Source: Epibacterium sp. Ofav1-8 (lineage in GTDB: Bacteria; Pseudomonadota; Alphaproteobacteria; Rhodobacterales; Rhodobacteraceae). From it: a DNA stretch of 64,000 nucleotides. Shown here one piece after another: positions 42,523 through 52,428 of the stretch. A program made the translations under genes and the position numbers. The stretch lies in contig NZ_JAKRFD010000002.1 in NCBI RefSeq assembly GCF_022348185.1, positions 1 to 64,000 on the forward strand, written 5' to 3'. Under the pieces are notes generated by a model. It saw only the letters and a program-made list of their open reading frames with translations, did no database searches and had not been told where the DNA came from. The stretch's first letter is position 1, and each line of letters opens with the position of its first letter.

Positions 42523-44415
42523 TTACCGGCTTGCGTAGCCGAGGCTTTGCAGGGCGGTGGTAATCTCGTCCAGAATGGCCGGATCATCAATGGTGGCCGG
42601 CATCTTCCAATCGGTGCCGTCGGCGATCGACACCATGGTCGCGCGCAGGATCTTGCCCGAGCGGGTCTTGGGCAGGCGATCCACCACGCAGGCGAGTTTG
42701 AACGCTGCCACCGGGCCGATCTTCTCGCGGACCAGTTTCACCACCTCTGCGGTGATCTCGGCATGGGGGCGGTTGCAGCCCGCGTTGAGACAGAGGAACC
42801 CCAGCGGCATCTGGCCCTTGAGCTGATCCGCCACGCCAATCACCGCACATTCCGCCACATCGGGGTGGCCTGCCAGAACCTCTTCCATCGCGCCGGTCGA
42901 CAGGCGATGGCCTGCGACGTTGATCACATCATCGGTGCGCGCCATGATGTAGAGATAACCATCCGCGTCCATCATCCCCGCATCGCCGGTCTCATAGTAG
43001 CCGGGGAAGGTGGTGAGGTAGCTTTTCTTGAACCGATCCTCCGCATTCCACAGGTTTGGCAGCGTTCCGGGGGGCAGGGGCAGTTTGACCGCAATCGCGC
43101 CAAGCTCTCCCGGCGGCATGGGGTGGCCACCCTCATCCAGGATCTGCACGTCATAGCCGGGCATCGGCACCGCCGGAGAGCCCAGTTTCACCGGCAGTTC
43201 CTCGATCCCGAGCGGGTTGGCGGCAATGGACCAGCCGGTTTCGGTCTGCCACCAGTGATCGATGACCGGCACGCCCAGCTGGTCCTGCGCCCAAGTGATG
43301 GTGTCGGGATCGGCGCGCTCGCCTGCCAGATAGACCTGCTCCAGACAGGAAAGGTCGTATTTGCCGACAAACTCGCCCTTGGGGTCTTCGCGCTTGACGG
43401 CGCGGAAGGCGGTGGGCGCGGTGAAGAAGCTCTTGACCTTATGTTCCGAGATCACCCGCCAGAAGGTGCCCGCATCCGGCGTGCCCACGGGCTTGCCCTC
43501 AAAGACCACAGTGGTGTTGCCGTGAATGAGGGGGCCGTAACAGATGTAGCTGTGACCCACGACCCAGCCCACGTCGGACGCGGCCCAGAACACATCGCCG
43601 GGGTCGACGTTATAGATGTTCTTCATCGACCAGTTGAGCGCCACCAACTGCCCGGCGGTGTGGCGGATCACGCCCTTGGGCTGCCCGGTGGTGCCAGAGG
43701 TATAGAGGATATAGGAGGGATGATTGCCCTCGACCGGCACACAGTCCGCAGGCTCCACGCCATATTGGAACCCGTGCCAGTTCACATCGCGGCCCTCGAT
43801 CAGCTCTGCCACTTCCTGCTCGCGCTGGAAGATCACGCAGAAGTCGGGCTTGTGGGTCGCCAGTTCAATCGCCCCATCCAGGAGCGGCTTGTAATGCACG
43901 GTCCGCCCCGGCTCGATCCCGCAGGAGGCGGCGATGATCGCCTTCGGGGTCGCGTCGTCAATCCGCACCGCAAGCTCCGAGGAGGCAAAGCCGCCAAAGA
44001 CCACCGAATGCACCGCGCCGATCCGGGAACAGGCGAGCATCGCCTCCAGCGCCTCGGGGATCATCGGCATGTAGATGATGACGCGGTCGCCTTTCTCCAC
44101 CCCCTTGGCCCGCAGCGCACCGGCCAGTGTCGCAACCCGGTTGCGCAGCTCGACGAATGAAATCTCGCGCTTAGTGTGGGTGACGGGGCTGTCGTAGATG
44201 ATCGCGGTCTGCTCGCCGCGCCCGGCCTCAACATGGCGGTCGACGGCATTGTAGCAGGTGTTGACCTTGGTATCGGCAAACCACTCATACAGCCCGCCGC
44301 CCAGATCGCTCAGCGCCTTGGTCGGGGCCTTGTCCCAGCTGATGGCGTTTGCAGCCTCCATCCAGAACCCCTCCGGATCTGATTTCCACTGCGCGTACAC
44401 CTCAGAATAGGTCAT
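42523..44415 (-). CDS. prpE: Propionate-CoA ligase
   Basis: A 630-residue acyl-CoA synthetase with the PrpE layout: an N-terminal ACAS domain ('MTYSEVYAQWKSDPEGFWME'), AMP-binding loop 'YILYTSGTTGQPKGVIRHTA', 'DHWWQTETGWSIAANPLG', and the C-terminal Lys in 'PKTRSGKILRATM'. The 'SDVGWVVGHSYICYGPLIHG' stretch separates PrpE from acetyl-CoA synthetase. It activates propionate for the methylmalonyl-CoA pathway. TTTGCAAA elements upstream suggest control by a ScfR/PccR-type short-chain acyl-CoA regulator. Confidence 0.9.
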   Translation of the reverse strand: MTYSEVYAQWKSDPEGFWMEAANAISWDKAPTKALSDLGGGLYEWFADTKVNTCYNAVDRHVEAGRGEQTAIIYDSPVTHTKREISFVELRNRVATLAGALRAKGVEKGDRVIIYMPMIPEALEAMLACSRIGAVHSVVFGGFASSELAVRIDDATPKAIIAASCGIEPGRTVHYKPLLDGAIELATHKPDFCVIFQREQEVAELIEGRDVNWHGFQYGVEPADCVPVEGNHPSYILYTSGTTGQPKGVIRHTAGQLVALNWSMKNIYNVDPGDVFWAASDVGWVVGHSYICYGPLIHGNTTVVFEGKPVGTPDAGTFWRVISEHKVKSFFTAPTAFRAVKREDPKGEFVGKYDLSCLEQVYLAGERADPDTITWAQDQLGVPVIDHWWQTETGWSIAANPLGIEELPVKLGSPAVPMPGYDVQILDEGGHPMPPGELGAIAVKLPLPPGTLPNLWNAEDRFKKSYLTTFPGYYETGDAGMMDADGYLYIMARTDDVINVAGHRLSTGAMEEVLAGHPDVAECAVIGVADQLKGQMPLGFLCLNAGCNRPHAEITAEVVKLVREKIGPVAAFKLACVVDRLPKTRSGKILRATMVSIADGTDWKMPATIDDPAILDEITTALQSLGYASR

Positions 44416-44538
44416 GGGGGTCCTCCTCACTGTCTCCTCCGCGTCAGAGCCTAGGCGGAGGGTTCGAAGTCCCGCAAGCGTGCTGCGCGACCCTGCGTCA
44501 CATTGGAGCGGATTTGCGGAATATTTTGCCCCGATGGG

Positions 44539-44612
44539 TTGCAAAGATTTGCAAAGCCTCTGGGATACAAGAGTTTCGCTAAGTAACTTGCCGGTTTCTG
44601 CAAATTTGCAAA
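44539..44612. promoter_or_regulatory. prpE: Paired TTTGCAAA elements upstream of prpE
   Basis: First pair: TTGCAAA (44539-44545) and TTTGCAAA (44548-44555). Second: CTGCAAA (44598-44604) directly followed by TTTGCAAA (44605-44612). TTTGCAAA pairs are the described target of PccR/ScfR regulators that control propionyl-CoA use in Rhodobacter. They lie 124-197 nt before the prpE ATG and also upstream of the divergent YceI gene. Confidence 0.65.
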
Positions 44613-44759
44613 ATCGGTGTTTGCGCTCGCAGTTGAAAACGGCAGGTGGGGTAGACTGGTGCGACTCACCCGTGTCGGGGCTGTTTCAAAGGAATTCTGC
44701 CCCGGTCTCGAATAATGCGCCGCCCTTGATCGTTATCCCGGCACAAAGGAGAAACGTTC

Positions 44760-45338
44760 ATGACCAAATCATTTCTGATCCCCCTGTTTGCGGCCGCGAT
44801 ACTGGCGGCGCAATCGGCGCTGGGCGCGCCGGCCGTGTTCGATTTGAACACGGATAAAAGCGTGGTGGCCTTCACCTATTATCTGGATGGCACCCCGACC
44901 GAAGGCCAGATGCCGGTGAGTGCTGCGGAGCTCTCGCTGGATCTCGACAACATCGCGGCCAGCCAGATCGACGTGACGCTCAGCCCGGGCGGCGCACGGG
45001 CCGGGTTCCTGATCGCGACCGAAGCCTTGAAGAGCGCCAGCGTGTTGGATGCGCGGCGTCATCCGCGTATCCGGTTTGTGGCGCGCAAGATCACCGGGTC
45101 GCTTGCCGGTGCGCAGGTGTTCGGGGATCTGACGGTGAAGGGCGTGACGCGGCCGGTGACCCTGTCGGCGCAGCTTTATCGGCAACGCGGGACCGATGCG
45201 GGGGAGCGGGACCACCTGGCGATCCTGCTGACCGGCAGCCTTGATCGTACCGCATTTGGCGCGGCGGGCTATCCGGAACTGGTCGGCTCGCAGATCGATC
45301 TGCGCATTCTGGCCCAGGTGGACCGGGCAGGCCGCTGA
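44760..45338 (+). CDS. YceI-family periplasmic protein
   Basis: A 192-residue protein with a cleavable signal peptide (about 1-22, ending 'AAQSALGA'). The mature part is a YceI lipocalin-like barrel: 'FDLNTDKSVVAFTYYLDG', 'SVLDARRHPRIRFVARKI', 'VFGDLTVKGVTRPVTL', 'DRTAFGAAGYPELVGSQIDL'. YceI proteins bind isoprenoid or other lipids in the periplasm; the ligand here is unknown. It has a good AAAGGAG ribosome site and is divergent from prpE. Confidence 0.9.
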   Translation: MTKSFLIPLFAAAILAAQSALGAPAVFDLNTDKSVVAFTYYLDGTPTEGQMPVSAAELSLDLDNIAASQIDVTLSPGGARAGFLIATEALKSASVLDARRHPRIRFVARKITGSLAGAQVFGDLTVKGVTRPVTLSAQLYRQRGTDAGERDHLAILLTGSLDRTAFGAAGYPELVGSQIDLRILAQVDRAGR

Positions 45339-45416
45339 GGCAACGGCCCCTATACGCAACGCTCAAGACAGGCGGGTTCGAGATGGCCCGCCTGTCTTGG
45401 TCTTGTCTGTCCGGCC

Positions 45417-47696
45417 TTAGCCGTAATGCGCCACAGGGGTGCCAGCGATGGCGGCCATGTTCAAAAGGCCGCGCGCCGTGATCGAGGGCGACACGATATG
45501 GGCGCGGTTGCCCATGCCCATCAGGATCGGCCCGACCTCCAGCCCGCCGGAGCGCATCTTCAGAATGTTGCGCACGCCAGAGGCCGCATCCGCATGGGCA
45601 AAGACCAGCACATTGGCGGCCCCTTCCAGACGCGAATTGGGGAAGATCCGCGCGCGCAGCTCCGGGTCGAGTGCGGTGTCGATGTTCATCTCGCCCTCAT
45701 AGACGAAGTCGCGACGCTTATCATCGAGGATTTCCAGCGCCGCGCGCAGGCGGGCACCGGTGTCACATTGGATGTTGCCGAACTGACTTTGTGAACAGAG
45801 CGCGATCTGCGGTGTCAGGCCAAAGCGGCGCACATGGCGTGCGGCACCGATCACCGTCTCTGCGATCTCTGCGGGGGTCGGTTCGATCCGCACCTGGGTG
45901 TCGGCAATGAACAGTGGCCCGTCTTCGAGGATCATCATCGACAGCGCCCCATGCGGCGCATAGGAACCGCCGCCCAGGATCTGCTGCACGTAGTTCAGGT
46001 GCCAGCGATATTCACCAAAGGTGCCGCAGATCAGGCTGTCCGCCTCACCGCGATGCACCATGATGGCGCCGATGGCGGTGGTGTTGGTGCGCAGGATCGC
46101 CTTGGCGAGATCCGGGGTCACCCCCTGGCGCTGCATGATGCGGTGATAGCTGGTCCAATAGTCGCGGTAGCGCGGATCGTTTTCCGGGTTCACGATCTGC
46201 ACGTCCTGTCCGGGCCGGATCGACAGGCCAAGCCGTTCGGCGCGACTCTCGATCACCTCGGGACGTCCGATCAGGATCGGGGTTTCGGTGGTTTCGCGCA
46301 GGATCTCCTGCGCGGCCCGCAGCACGCGCTCATCCTCGCCCTCGGCAAAGACGATCCGGCGGGCGGCCGCGCGGGCGGCCTCGAACACCGGTTTCATCAG
46401 AAGGGCGGATTTGAACACGCTCTGGTTCAGTTTTGCCCGATAGGCGCCGAGGTCCTCCATCGGGCGCTTGGCCACGCCGCTGGACATGGCGGCACTGGCC
46501 ACGGCGGAGGACACGACGGCCACCAGACGCGGGTCAAAGGGCTTGGGGATCAGGTAATCGGCCCCAAATGTCAGCTGTTCGCCCTTATAGGCGGCGGCGG
46601 CTTCGGCCGAGGTGGTGGTGCGCGCCAGCTCTGCGATGCCGTCGACACAGGCGATCTGCATCTCGTCGTTGATCTCGGTTGCACCGACATCCAGCGCGCC
46701 GCGGAAGATGAACGGGAAGCACAGCACGTTGTTGACCTGATTGGGGAAATCGCTGCGCCCGGTGGCGATGATTGCGTCCGGTGCCACCTTGCGCGCCACA
46801 TCCGGCATGATCTCGGGCGTCGGATTTGCCAGCGCAAAAATGATCGGACGTTTGGCCATTTTTGCGACCATTTCGGGCTTTAGCACATTGGGGCCGGAAA
46901 GGCCGAGGAACAGATCCGCGCCGTCGATCACCTCATCCAGCGTGCGCTTGTCAGAAGCTTGTGCAAAGGCCGCCTTATGCGGGTTCATGTCCTCTTCGCG
47001 GCCCTCATGGACCAGCCCGTGAATGTCGCAGAGCCAGACGTTTTCGCGCTTCACGCCGAGTTTGAGCAGCATATTGAGGCAGGCAATCCCTGCCGCGCCG
47101 CCACCGGTTGAGACGATCTTGATGTCTTCAAACTTCTTGCCGGCTACATGCAGCGCGTTTTTTGCAGCAGCACCCACAACAATCGCAGTGCCGTGCTGGT
47201 CGTCGTGAAACACGGGGATGTTCATCCGCTCGCGGCAGAGTTTTTCGACGATAAAACAATCCGGTGCCTTGATGTCTTCAAGGTTCACCGCGCCAAAGGT
47301 CGGTTCCAGTGCACAGACGATATCAGCCAGTTTTTCCGGATCGCTCTCGTTCACCTCGATATCGAAACAGTCGATATTGGCGAAATTCTTGAAGAGGACC
47401 GCCTTGCCCTCCATCACCGGTTTGGAGGCCAGCGCGCCGATATTGCCAAGGCCCAGAACCGCAGAGCCGTTGGAGACCACCGCAACCAGATTGCCGCGGG
47501 CGGTGTAGCGCGCGGCGTTGACCTCATCCTCCTTGATCTCGACGCAGGCCTCGGCCACGCCGGGGGAGTAGGCGCGGGCAAGGTCATTGCCAGTGGCCAG
47601 CGGCTTGGTGGCGCGGATTTCCAGTTTACCGGGACGCGGGAACTCGTGATAACGCAGGGCCGCGTCGCGCAGGGATTCCGAAGTCTTGTCGGTCAT
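45417..47696 (-). CDS. maeB: NADP-dependent malic enzyme with phosphotransacetylase-like domain
   Basis: A 759-residue fusion. The malic-enzyme part covers about residues 1-430 ('[13 protein letters not shown]', '[20 protein letters not shown]', '[18 protein letters not shown]'). The phosphotransacetylase-like part covers about 430-759 ('[18 protein letters not shown]'). It decarboxylates malate to pyruvate with NADP; in characterised MaeB proteins the PTA domain is regulatory, not catalytic. Length is as expected. A perfect MarR-like dyad lies 20 nt before its ATG. Confidence 0.95.
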   Translation of the reverse strand: MTDKTSESLRDAALRYHEFPRPGKLEIRATKPLATGNDLARAYSPGVAEACVEIKEDEVNAARYTARGNLVAVVSNGSAVLGLGNIGALASKPVMEGKAVLFKNFANIDCFDIEVNESDPEKLADIVCALEPTFGAVNLEDIKAPDCFIVEKLCRERMNIPVFHDDQHGTAIVVGAAAKNALHVAGKKFEDIKIVSTGGGAAGIACLNMLLKLGVKRENVWLCDIHGLVHEGREEDMNPHKAAFAQASDKRTLDEVIDGADLFLGLSGPNVLKPEMVAKMAKRPIIFALANPTPEIMPDVARKVAPDAIIATGRSDFPNQVNNVLCFPFIFRGALDVGATEINDEMQIACVDGIAELARTTTSAEAAAAYKGEQLTFGADYLIPKPFDPRLVAVVSSAVASAAMSSGVAKRPMEDLGAYRAKLNQSVFKSALLMKPVFEAARAAARRIVFAEGEDERVLRAAQEILRETTETPILIGRPEVIESRAERLGLSIRPGQDVQIVNPENDPRYRDYWTSYHRIMQRQGVTPDLAKAILRTNTTAIGAIMVHRGEADSLICGTFGEYRWHLNYVQQILGGGSYAPHGALSMMILEDGPLFIADTQVRIEPTPAEIAETVIGAARHVRRFGLTPQIALCSQSQFGNIQCDTGARLRAALEILDDKRRDFVYEGEMNIDTALDPELRARIFPNSRLEGAANVLVFAHADAASGVRNILKMRSGGLEVGPILMGMGNRAHIVSPSITARGLLNMAAIAGTPVAHYG

Positions 47697-47716
47697 GAAT
47701 AGGCGCTCCTGATGGT

Positions 47717-47738
47717 GATAGTTTAGTGTTAAACTATC
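47717..47738. promoter_or_regulatory. maeB: Perfect 22-bp dyad upstream of maeB, MarR-type operator candidate
   Basis: Arms GATAGTTTA and TAAACTATC, 9 bp each, separated by GTGT. The pattern resembles MarR-family operators (ATAGTTTAA-type). It ends 20 nt upstream of the maeB ATG, where a bound repressor would block transcription. No marR gene is in the window. Confidence 0.6.
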
Positions 47739-48145
47739 TTGAGGCTCAGGGAAACAGGCTTTCCGCGCCTTTGTGGGCAGCGGCAGAGAAGCGCTGAACG
47801 GGCCTGGCCGACCCGTCCGAAGCGACGCCATGTCGGGGGAAGGGGGGCGCTCCCGCCCCCGCGCGGGCCAGCGCCTGCGGCGTGACCCGCTGGCGGCGTT
47901 GGGCCGCGCCCGCAGCGCGCAAGGCGCGCTGCGGGCGGTGGCGCGCGACGCGACCGGATCACGCGTAAAGACCGCCGGGCAGGGGAGGCGGGGGGCATGA
48001 AACGCTGCGGGCTACAGAGCCCATCCGCAATGAAGCGCGAATGCCGGTGAGGCGAGGATCTGCTGGCCTTCGCCCTTGAATACCGTACGGGGAGCGCGCA
48101 GGGTGGCGACACATCACGATATCACCAGCCTCAAGGGAGTGCACC
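47739..48145. other. GC-rich intergenic stretch between maeB and the glyoxalase-cupin gene
   Basis: No gene supported. The plus-strand frame 47773-48000 is Arg/Gly/Ala-rich without a ribosome site. Sequences such as GCGGCGTTGGGCCGC (around 47894) can fold, but no T-run follows. The promoters of both flanking divergent genes must be here. Confidence 0.4.
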
Positions 48146-49261
48146 ATGGCCGACACGGTCGCCGAGATCCTGCTGCCCACATCCGAGTTAAGGGATGATA
48201 TTCCCTTTTATACCAAGGTTCTGGGAATGAAGCTCGACATGATCTACCCGGCGGACGACCCGCGCGTGGGGGTATTTTCCGGCCATGGGTTGCGGGTGCG
48301 GATCGACCGGGATGCACAGACCGCGCCCGGGGTCATCCGGATCCTGACCGATGATCCCGATGGCTTTGCCGCGGGGCAGCGCGATCTGGCTGCGCCGAAT
48401 GGGACGCGGGTTCTGATCGACGCGCGCAATCCGCCTCTGGTGATGCCCGCAACCGTGCACAGTTTTGTCGTGCGACGGCTGAAGGACCAGGCTCCGTGGA
48501 TCATCGGACGCGCGGGCATGCAGTATCGCGACCTGGTGCCGGATCGGCTCGGAGGCTCGATCATTGCCAGCCATATCCGCATTCCGGACGGCGGCCCGGT
48601 GCCGGATATGGTGCATTTTCACAAGGTCGGGTTTCAGCTGATTTTCTGCATCCACGGTTGGGTCGATGTGGTCTACGAGGATCAGGGCGACAAGATGCGG
48701 CTCACCGCCGGGGACTGCTTTATCCAGCCGCCGGAGATTCGTCACCGGGTTCTGGAAGCCAGCGACAACGTTCAGGTGATCGAGATCGGCGTGCCTGCGG
48801 AGCATGTCACCGAGATCGACCACGATATGCGCCTGCCGACGCCGCATTACCGGCCGGAGCGGGAATGGGACGGGCAGCGCTTTGTCTATAACACAGCCGA
48901 GGGCGCGGCGTGGCAGGCGTTCCGACTGCCGGGGTTTCTGTGCCGTGACACCACCATTGCCGAGAACACCAAGGGCGTTGCCGGGGTGCAGGTGGTGCGT
49001 CCGGCTCCCGATGGGGGCACCAGCCCCTGGGCGGCGCATGATACCGATATTCACTTTGCCTTTGTGATGGCGGGCACGGTGACGCTGGAAGGAGAGGGCC
49101 GAGCGCCCTATGATCTGGAACAGGGCGATGCGTTTGTGATCCCGCCGCATATGAAGACCCGGCTCAGTGCCGCCTCGGCGGATCTGGAGATCCTGGAGGT
49201 CACCTTGCCCGGGCAGTTCGACACCACGCTGGAGCAGGATGCGGAGCCGCAGCGGGCTTGA
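48146..49261 (+). CDS. Glyoxalase-domain plus double-cupin fusion protein
   Basis: A 371-residue protein in three parts: an N-terminal glyoxalase/VOC module ('EILLPTSELRDDIPFYTKVL', about 5-95), a first cupin (about 140-230, 'VHFHKVGFQLIFCIHGWVDV', 'AGDCFIQPPEIRHRVL'), and a second cupin (about 285-360, 'HDTDIHFAFVMAGTVTLEGE', 'EQGDAFVIPPHMKTRL'). The first cupin keeps the His-x-His and late-His metal pattern; the second keeps fewer ligands. Such fusions occur in Rhodobacteraceae, but the reaction is unknown. A GGGAG site precedes the ATG. Confidence 0.8.
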   Translation: MADTVAEILLPTSELRDDIPFYTKVLGMKLDMIYPADDPRVGVFSGHGLRVRIDRDAQTAPGVIRILTDDPDGFAAGQRDLAAPNGTRVLIDARNPPLVMPATVHSFVVRRLKDQAPWIIGRAGMQYRDLVPDRLGGSIIASHIRIPDGGPVPDMVHFHKVGFQLIFCIHGWVDVVYEDQGDKMRLTAGDCFIQPPEIRHRVLEASDNVQVIEIGVPAEHVTEIDHDMRLPTPHYRPEREWDGQRFVYNTAEGAAWQAFRLPGFLCRDTTIAENTKGVAGVQVVRPAPDGGTSPWAAHDTDIHFAFVMAGTVTLEGEGRAPYDLEQGDAFVIPPHMKTRLSAASADLEILEVTLPGQFDTTLEQDAEPQRA

Positions 49262-49401
49262 CCTTCGCCGGCAGATCCTATTTGACCATTTGGTTAAAAT
49301 AAGAACAGATATCTGCGGGGCCGCCCTGCCGGCTCCGTCATCAATCCGGAACACCGCCGCAAGAGCACCTTGGCGCCGGTGTCGCAACTGGGAGTGCAGC
49401 C

Positions 49402-49818
49402 ATGTCTCACGTCGAAAAATCCACCAGCTCTTTGCGGTCGTCTGCGGCTGCGGTGCGTGAGAATGCCCATGCACCCTATTCGAATTTCAAGGTCGGCGCG
49501 GCGATCCGGGCCGCATCCGGTACCGTCTATGTGGGCTGCAACGTCGAGAATGTTGCCTACCCCGAAGGCACCTGTGCCGAAGCGGGCGCCATTGCCGCCA
49601 TGGTTGCGGCGGGCGAGACCGAACTGGTGGAGGCTTATGTCATCGCCGATTGTCCCAGCCCGGTGCCGCCCTGTGGCGGTTGTCGCCAGAAACTGAAGGA
49701 ATTCGGCGCCGCCGATGTTCCGGTCACGCTGGCCACGACCGATGGCACGGAGATGGAGACCACCATCGGGGCCTTGCTGCCCGGTGCCTTTGACGCGGGC
49801 CACATGGAACGGAGCTGA
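49402..49818 (+). CDS. cdd: Cytidine deaminase
   Basis: A 138-residue enzyme converting cytidine or deoxycytidine to uridine or deoxyuridine. Zinc and catalytic residues are in 'ENVAYPEGTCAEAGAI' (C-A-E) and 'PSPVPPCGGCRQKL' (PCxxC); the substrate motif is 'YSNFKVGAAIR'. It is of homotetrameric length. It begins the pyrimidine salvage block cdd-deoA-deoB-upp, with 5 nt between its stop and the deoA start. Confidence 0.9.
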   Translation: MSHVEKSTSSLRSSAAAVRENAHAPYSNFKVGAAIRAASGTVYVGCNVENVAYPEGTCAEAGAIAAMVAAGETELVEAYVIADCPSPVPPCGGCRQKLKEFGAADVPVTLATTDGTEMETTIGALLPGAFDAGHMERS

Positions 49819-49823
49819 GAGCG

Positions 49824-51128
49824 ATGGATGCACGATCTGTCATCGCCAAGCTGCGCCAGCGCCAGGTGCCCACCGCGCCGGAGCTGTCTTGGTTTGCCGA
49901 GGGGCTGGCCGGAGGCGCGGTGAGTGATGCGCAGGCGGGCGCCTTTGCCATGGCCATCTGCCTGACCGGCCTGCCGGCCGAGGCGCGTTCGGCCCTGACA
50001 TTGGCCATGCGCGACAGCGGTGATGTGCTGCATTGGGATTTGCCGGGACCGGTGGTGGACAAGCATTCCACCGGCGGGGTCGGCGATTGTGTCTCGCTGC
50101 TGCTGGCGCCGGCCCTGGCGGAATGCGGGGCCTTTGTGCCGATGATCTCGGGCCGGGGCCTGGGGCATACCGGCGGTACGCTGGACAAGCTGGAGGCCAT
50201 TCCCGGCCTGTCCACCCAGGTGCCGCAGGATCGACTTGCCAAGATCGTGGGGGATGTCGGCTGCGCGATCGTCGGGGCGACCGCACGTATCGCCCCTGCG
50301 GACAAACGGCTCTATGCGGTGCGGGATGTGACGGCGACGGTCGAGAGCCTGGACCTGATCACGGCGTCGATCCTGTCGAAGAAACTGGCGGCCAGCCCGC
50401 AGGCGCTGGTGCTGGATGTGAAGATCGGCTCCGGCGCGTTTATGAAAACGGTCGAGGAGGCCCGTGCCCTGGCGGTCTCTCTGGTGGAGACGGCCAAGGC
50501 TGCGGGCTGTCCGACGCAGGCGCTGATCACCGATATGAACCAGCCGCTGGTGCCCGCGCTTGGCAATGCGCTGGAAGTCGCGGAGGTGATGCGGGCGCTG
50601 ACCGGGCAAAGCGGCGGAGCAATCATCGACATCACCGTGGCGCTGGGGGGCGCCCTGTTGCATCAGGCGGGGCTTGCCGACAGTGCCACGGCCGGAGAAG
50701 CGCAGATCGCGGCGGTACTTGCCGACGGGCGCGCGGCGGAACGCTTTGCCCGGATGGTGGCGGCCCAGGGCGGGCCGGTCGGGTTTGCCGACGACTGGGC
50801 GCAGCTGTTGCCGGAGGCCCCGGTTATTCACGAAGTGACGGCGCAGACACCCGGGCAGATTGCGGCGATCGACGGCGAGGCGCTCGGGCTGGCGGTGGTG
50901 CGGCTCGGTGGTGGGCGCATGGTGGAGAGCGACCGTGTCGACCCGGCGGTGGGCATCGCGGATCTGCTGCCCCTGGGGAGTACCGTCGCCCCGGGTGATG
51001 TGATCGCCCGCATCCATGCCGCCCGCGCCGAGGATGCGCAACAGGCGGCGTCGGCCCTGCGGGCGGCGGTGACCGTTGCGCCTGCGGCCCCCGATCTGCC
51101 GCCGCTGTTGCATGAAAGGATCTCCTGA
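49824..51128 (+). CDS. deoA: Thymidine phosphorylase
   Basis: A 434-residue enzyme splitting thymidine to thymine and deoxyribose-1-phosphate. The signature 'DKHSTGGVGDCVSLLLAP' is followed by 'SGRGLGHTGGTLDKLEAIPG' and 'VKIGSGAFMKTVEEA'. Length matches the E. coli enzyme. Its stop codon overlaps the deoB start (TGATG), so translation is coupled. Confidence 0.95.
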   Translation: MDARSVIAKLRQRQVPTAPELSWFAEGLAGGAVSDAQAGAFAMAICLTGLPAEARSALTLAMRDSGDVLHWDLPGPVVDKHSTGGVGDCVSLLLAPALAECGAFVPMISGRGLGHTGGTLDKLEAIPGLSTQVPQDRLAKIVGDVGCAIVGATARIAPADKRLYAVRDVTATVESLDLITASILSKKLAASPQALVLDVKIGSGAFMKTVEEARALAVSLVETAKAAGCPTQALITDMNQPLVPALGNALEVAEVMRALTGQSGGAIIDITVALGGALLHQAGLADSATAGEAQIAAVLADGRAAERFARMVAAQGGPVGFADDWAQLLPEAPVIHEVTAQTPGQIAAIDGEALGLAVVRLGGGRMVESDRVDPAVGIADLLPLGSTVAPGDVIARIHAARAEDAQQAASALRAAVTVAPAAPDLPPLLHERIS

Positions 51129-52345
51129 TGGCGCGCGCTTTCCTGGTGGTCATGGATTCGGTCGGGATCGGCGGTGCGCCGGACGCCGGCGCCTATTTCA
51201 ACAAGGATCTGCCCGATCTGGGCGCCAATACCGTGGCGCATATCGCTCAGGCCTGTGCGGCAGGGCGCGCCGAGGAAGGGCGCAGCGGCCCGCTCCAGGT
51301 CCCGACGCTGGATCGGCTGGGGTTGGGCGCGGCGCTGCGTCTTGCCACGGCCCAGCCCGCACCCGGGCTGGAGGCGGAGCCAGCGGGGCTCTGGGGTGCT
51401 GCCCGCGAGATCAGCACCGGCAAGGACACCCCCTCGGGGCATTGGGAGCTGGCGGGGCTGCCGGTGCCCTGGGCCTGGCATTACTTCCCCGAGGACGGCG
51501 ATGCCTTTGACGCCGATCTGGTTGCGCATGTGGCGCAGGCGGCGGGCACCACGGGCGTGCTGGGCAATTGTCATGCCTCCGGCACCGAGATCATTGCAAA
51601 GCTGGGCGAGGCCCATATGCGCAGCGGCCTGCCGATCTGCTATACCTCTGCCGACAGCGTCTTTCAGATCGCCGCGCATGAGGAGAGTTTTGGCCTCGAC
51701 CGGCTGCTGGCACTCTGTGCCGAGGTGGCGCCCTTCCTGCACCGGATGAAGGTCGGTCGCGTGATTGCGCGGCCCTTTGTCGGTACGGCAGAGACCGGGT
51801 TCACCCGCACCGCCAACCGGCGCGATTTTGCGATCACGCCACCGGCACCGATCCTGACGGATTGGGTGCAGGCCGGCGGTGGCCGTGTGCACGGGATCGG
51901 CAAGATCGGCGACATCTTCTCCATGCAGGGCATAGATACTCTGGCCAAGGGCACTGATGCGGAGCTGATGAACCATCTCCGTGCGGCGGTGAACAGCGCC
52001 GAAGAGGGCAGCCTGACCTTTGCCAATTTTGTCGAATTCGACAGCCATTTCGGGCACCGGCGTGACATTGCGGGCTATGCCCGCGCGCTGGAGTGGTTTG
52101 ATGGCGAAATCGCCCGCGTCCTGGAGGAGCTGCGCGACGGGGACCTGCTGATCCTGACCGCCGATCACGGCAACGATCCAAGCTGGCCGGGCTCCGACCA
52201 TACCCGCGAGCAGGTGCCGGTGCTGATCGCAGGGGCGGGCACAGGCAGTATCGGCAGCATCCGCTTTGCCGATGTCGCAGCCTCTGTTGCCGCCCATCTG
52301 GGGGTCCCAGCACAGGGGCCCGGGCGGAGCTTTCTGCCCGCATGA
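51128..52345 (+). CDS. deoB: Phosphopentomutase
   Basis: A 405-residue metal enzyme of the alkaline-phosphatase superfamily interconverting (deoxy)ribose-1- and 5-phosphates. It has the N-terminal 'VMDSVGIGGAPDA' with a metal Asp, the acceptor Thr in 'GKDTPSGHWELAG', and 'LTADHGNDPSWPGSDHTREQ' near the C-terminus. It supplies the step after DeoA. It overlaps the deoA stop. Confidence 0.95.
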   Translation: MARAFLVVMDSVGIGGAPDAGAYFNKDLPDLGANTVAHIAQACAAGRAEEGRSGPLQVPTLDRLGLGAALRLATAQPAPGLEAEPAGLWGAAREISTGKDTPSGHWELAGLPVPWAWHYFPEDGDAFDADLVAHVAQAAGTTGVLGNCHASGTEIIAKLGEAHMRSGLPICYTSADSVFQIAAHEESFGLDRLLALCAEVAPFLHRMKVGRVIARPFVGTAETGFTRTANRRDFAITPPAPILTDWVQAGGGRVHGIGKIGDIFSMQGIDTLAKGTDAELMNHLRAAVNSAEEGSLTFANFVEFDSHFGHRRDIAGYARALEWFDGEIARVLEELRDGDLLILTADHGNDPSWPGSDHTREQVPVLIAGAGTGSIGSIRFADVAASVAAHLGVPAQGPGRSFLPA

Positions 52346-52428
52346 ACCACCGGCATGCGCCGGAAAACGCCTTGCCTGCCCCCGGGTGCGGCGCTTAAGA
52401 GAACCAAAAGCAAAATGGAGAGCGCCCG

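Noticed and set aside
47773-48000. 75-codon frame between maeB and the glyoxalase-cupin gene
   Set aside because: Arg/Gly/Ala composition from GC-rich DNA, no ribosome site.
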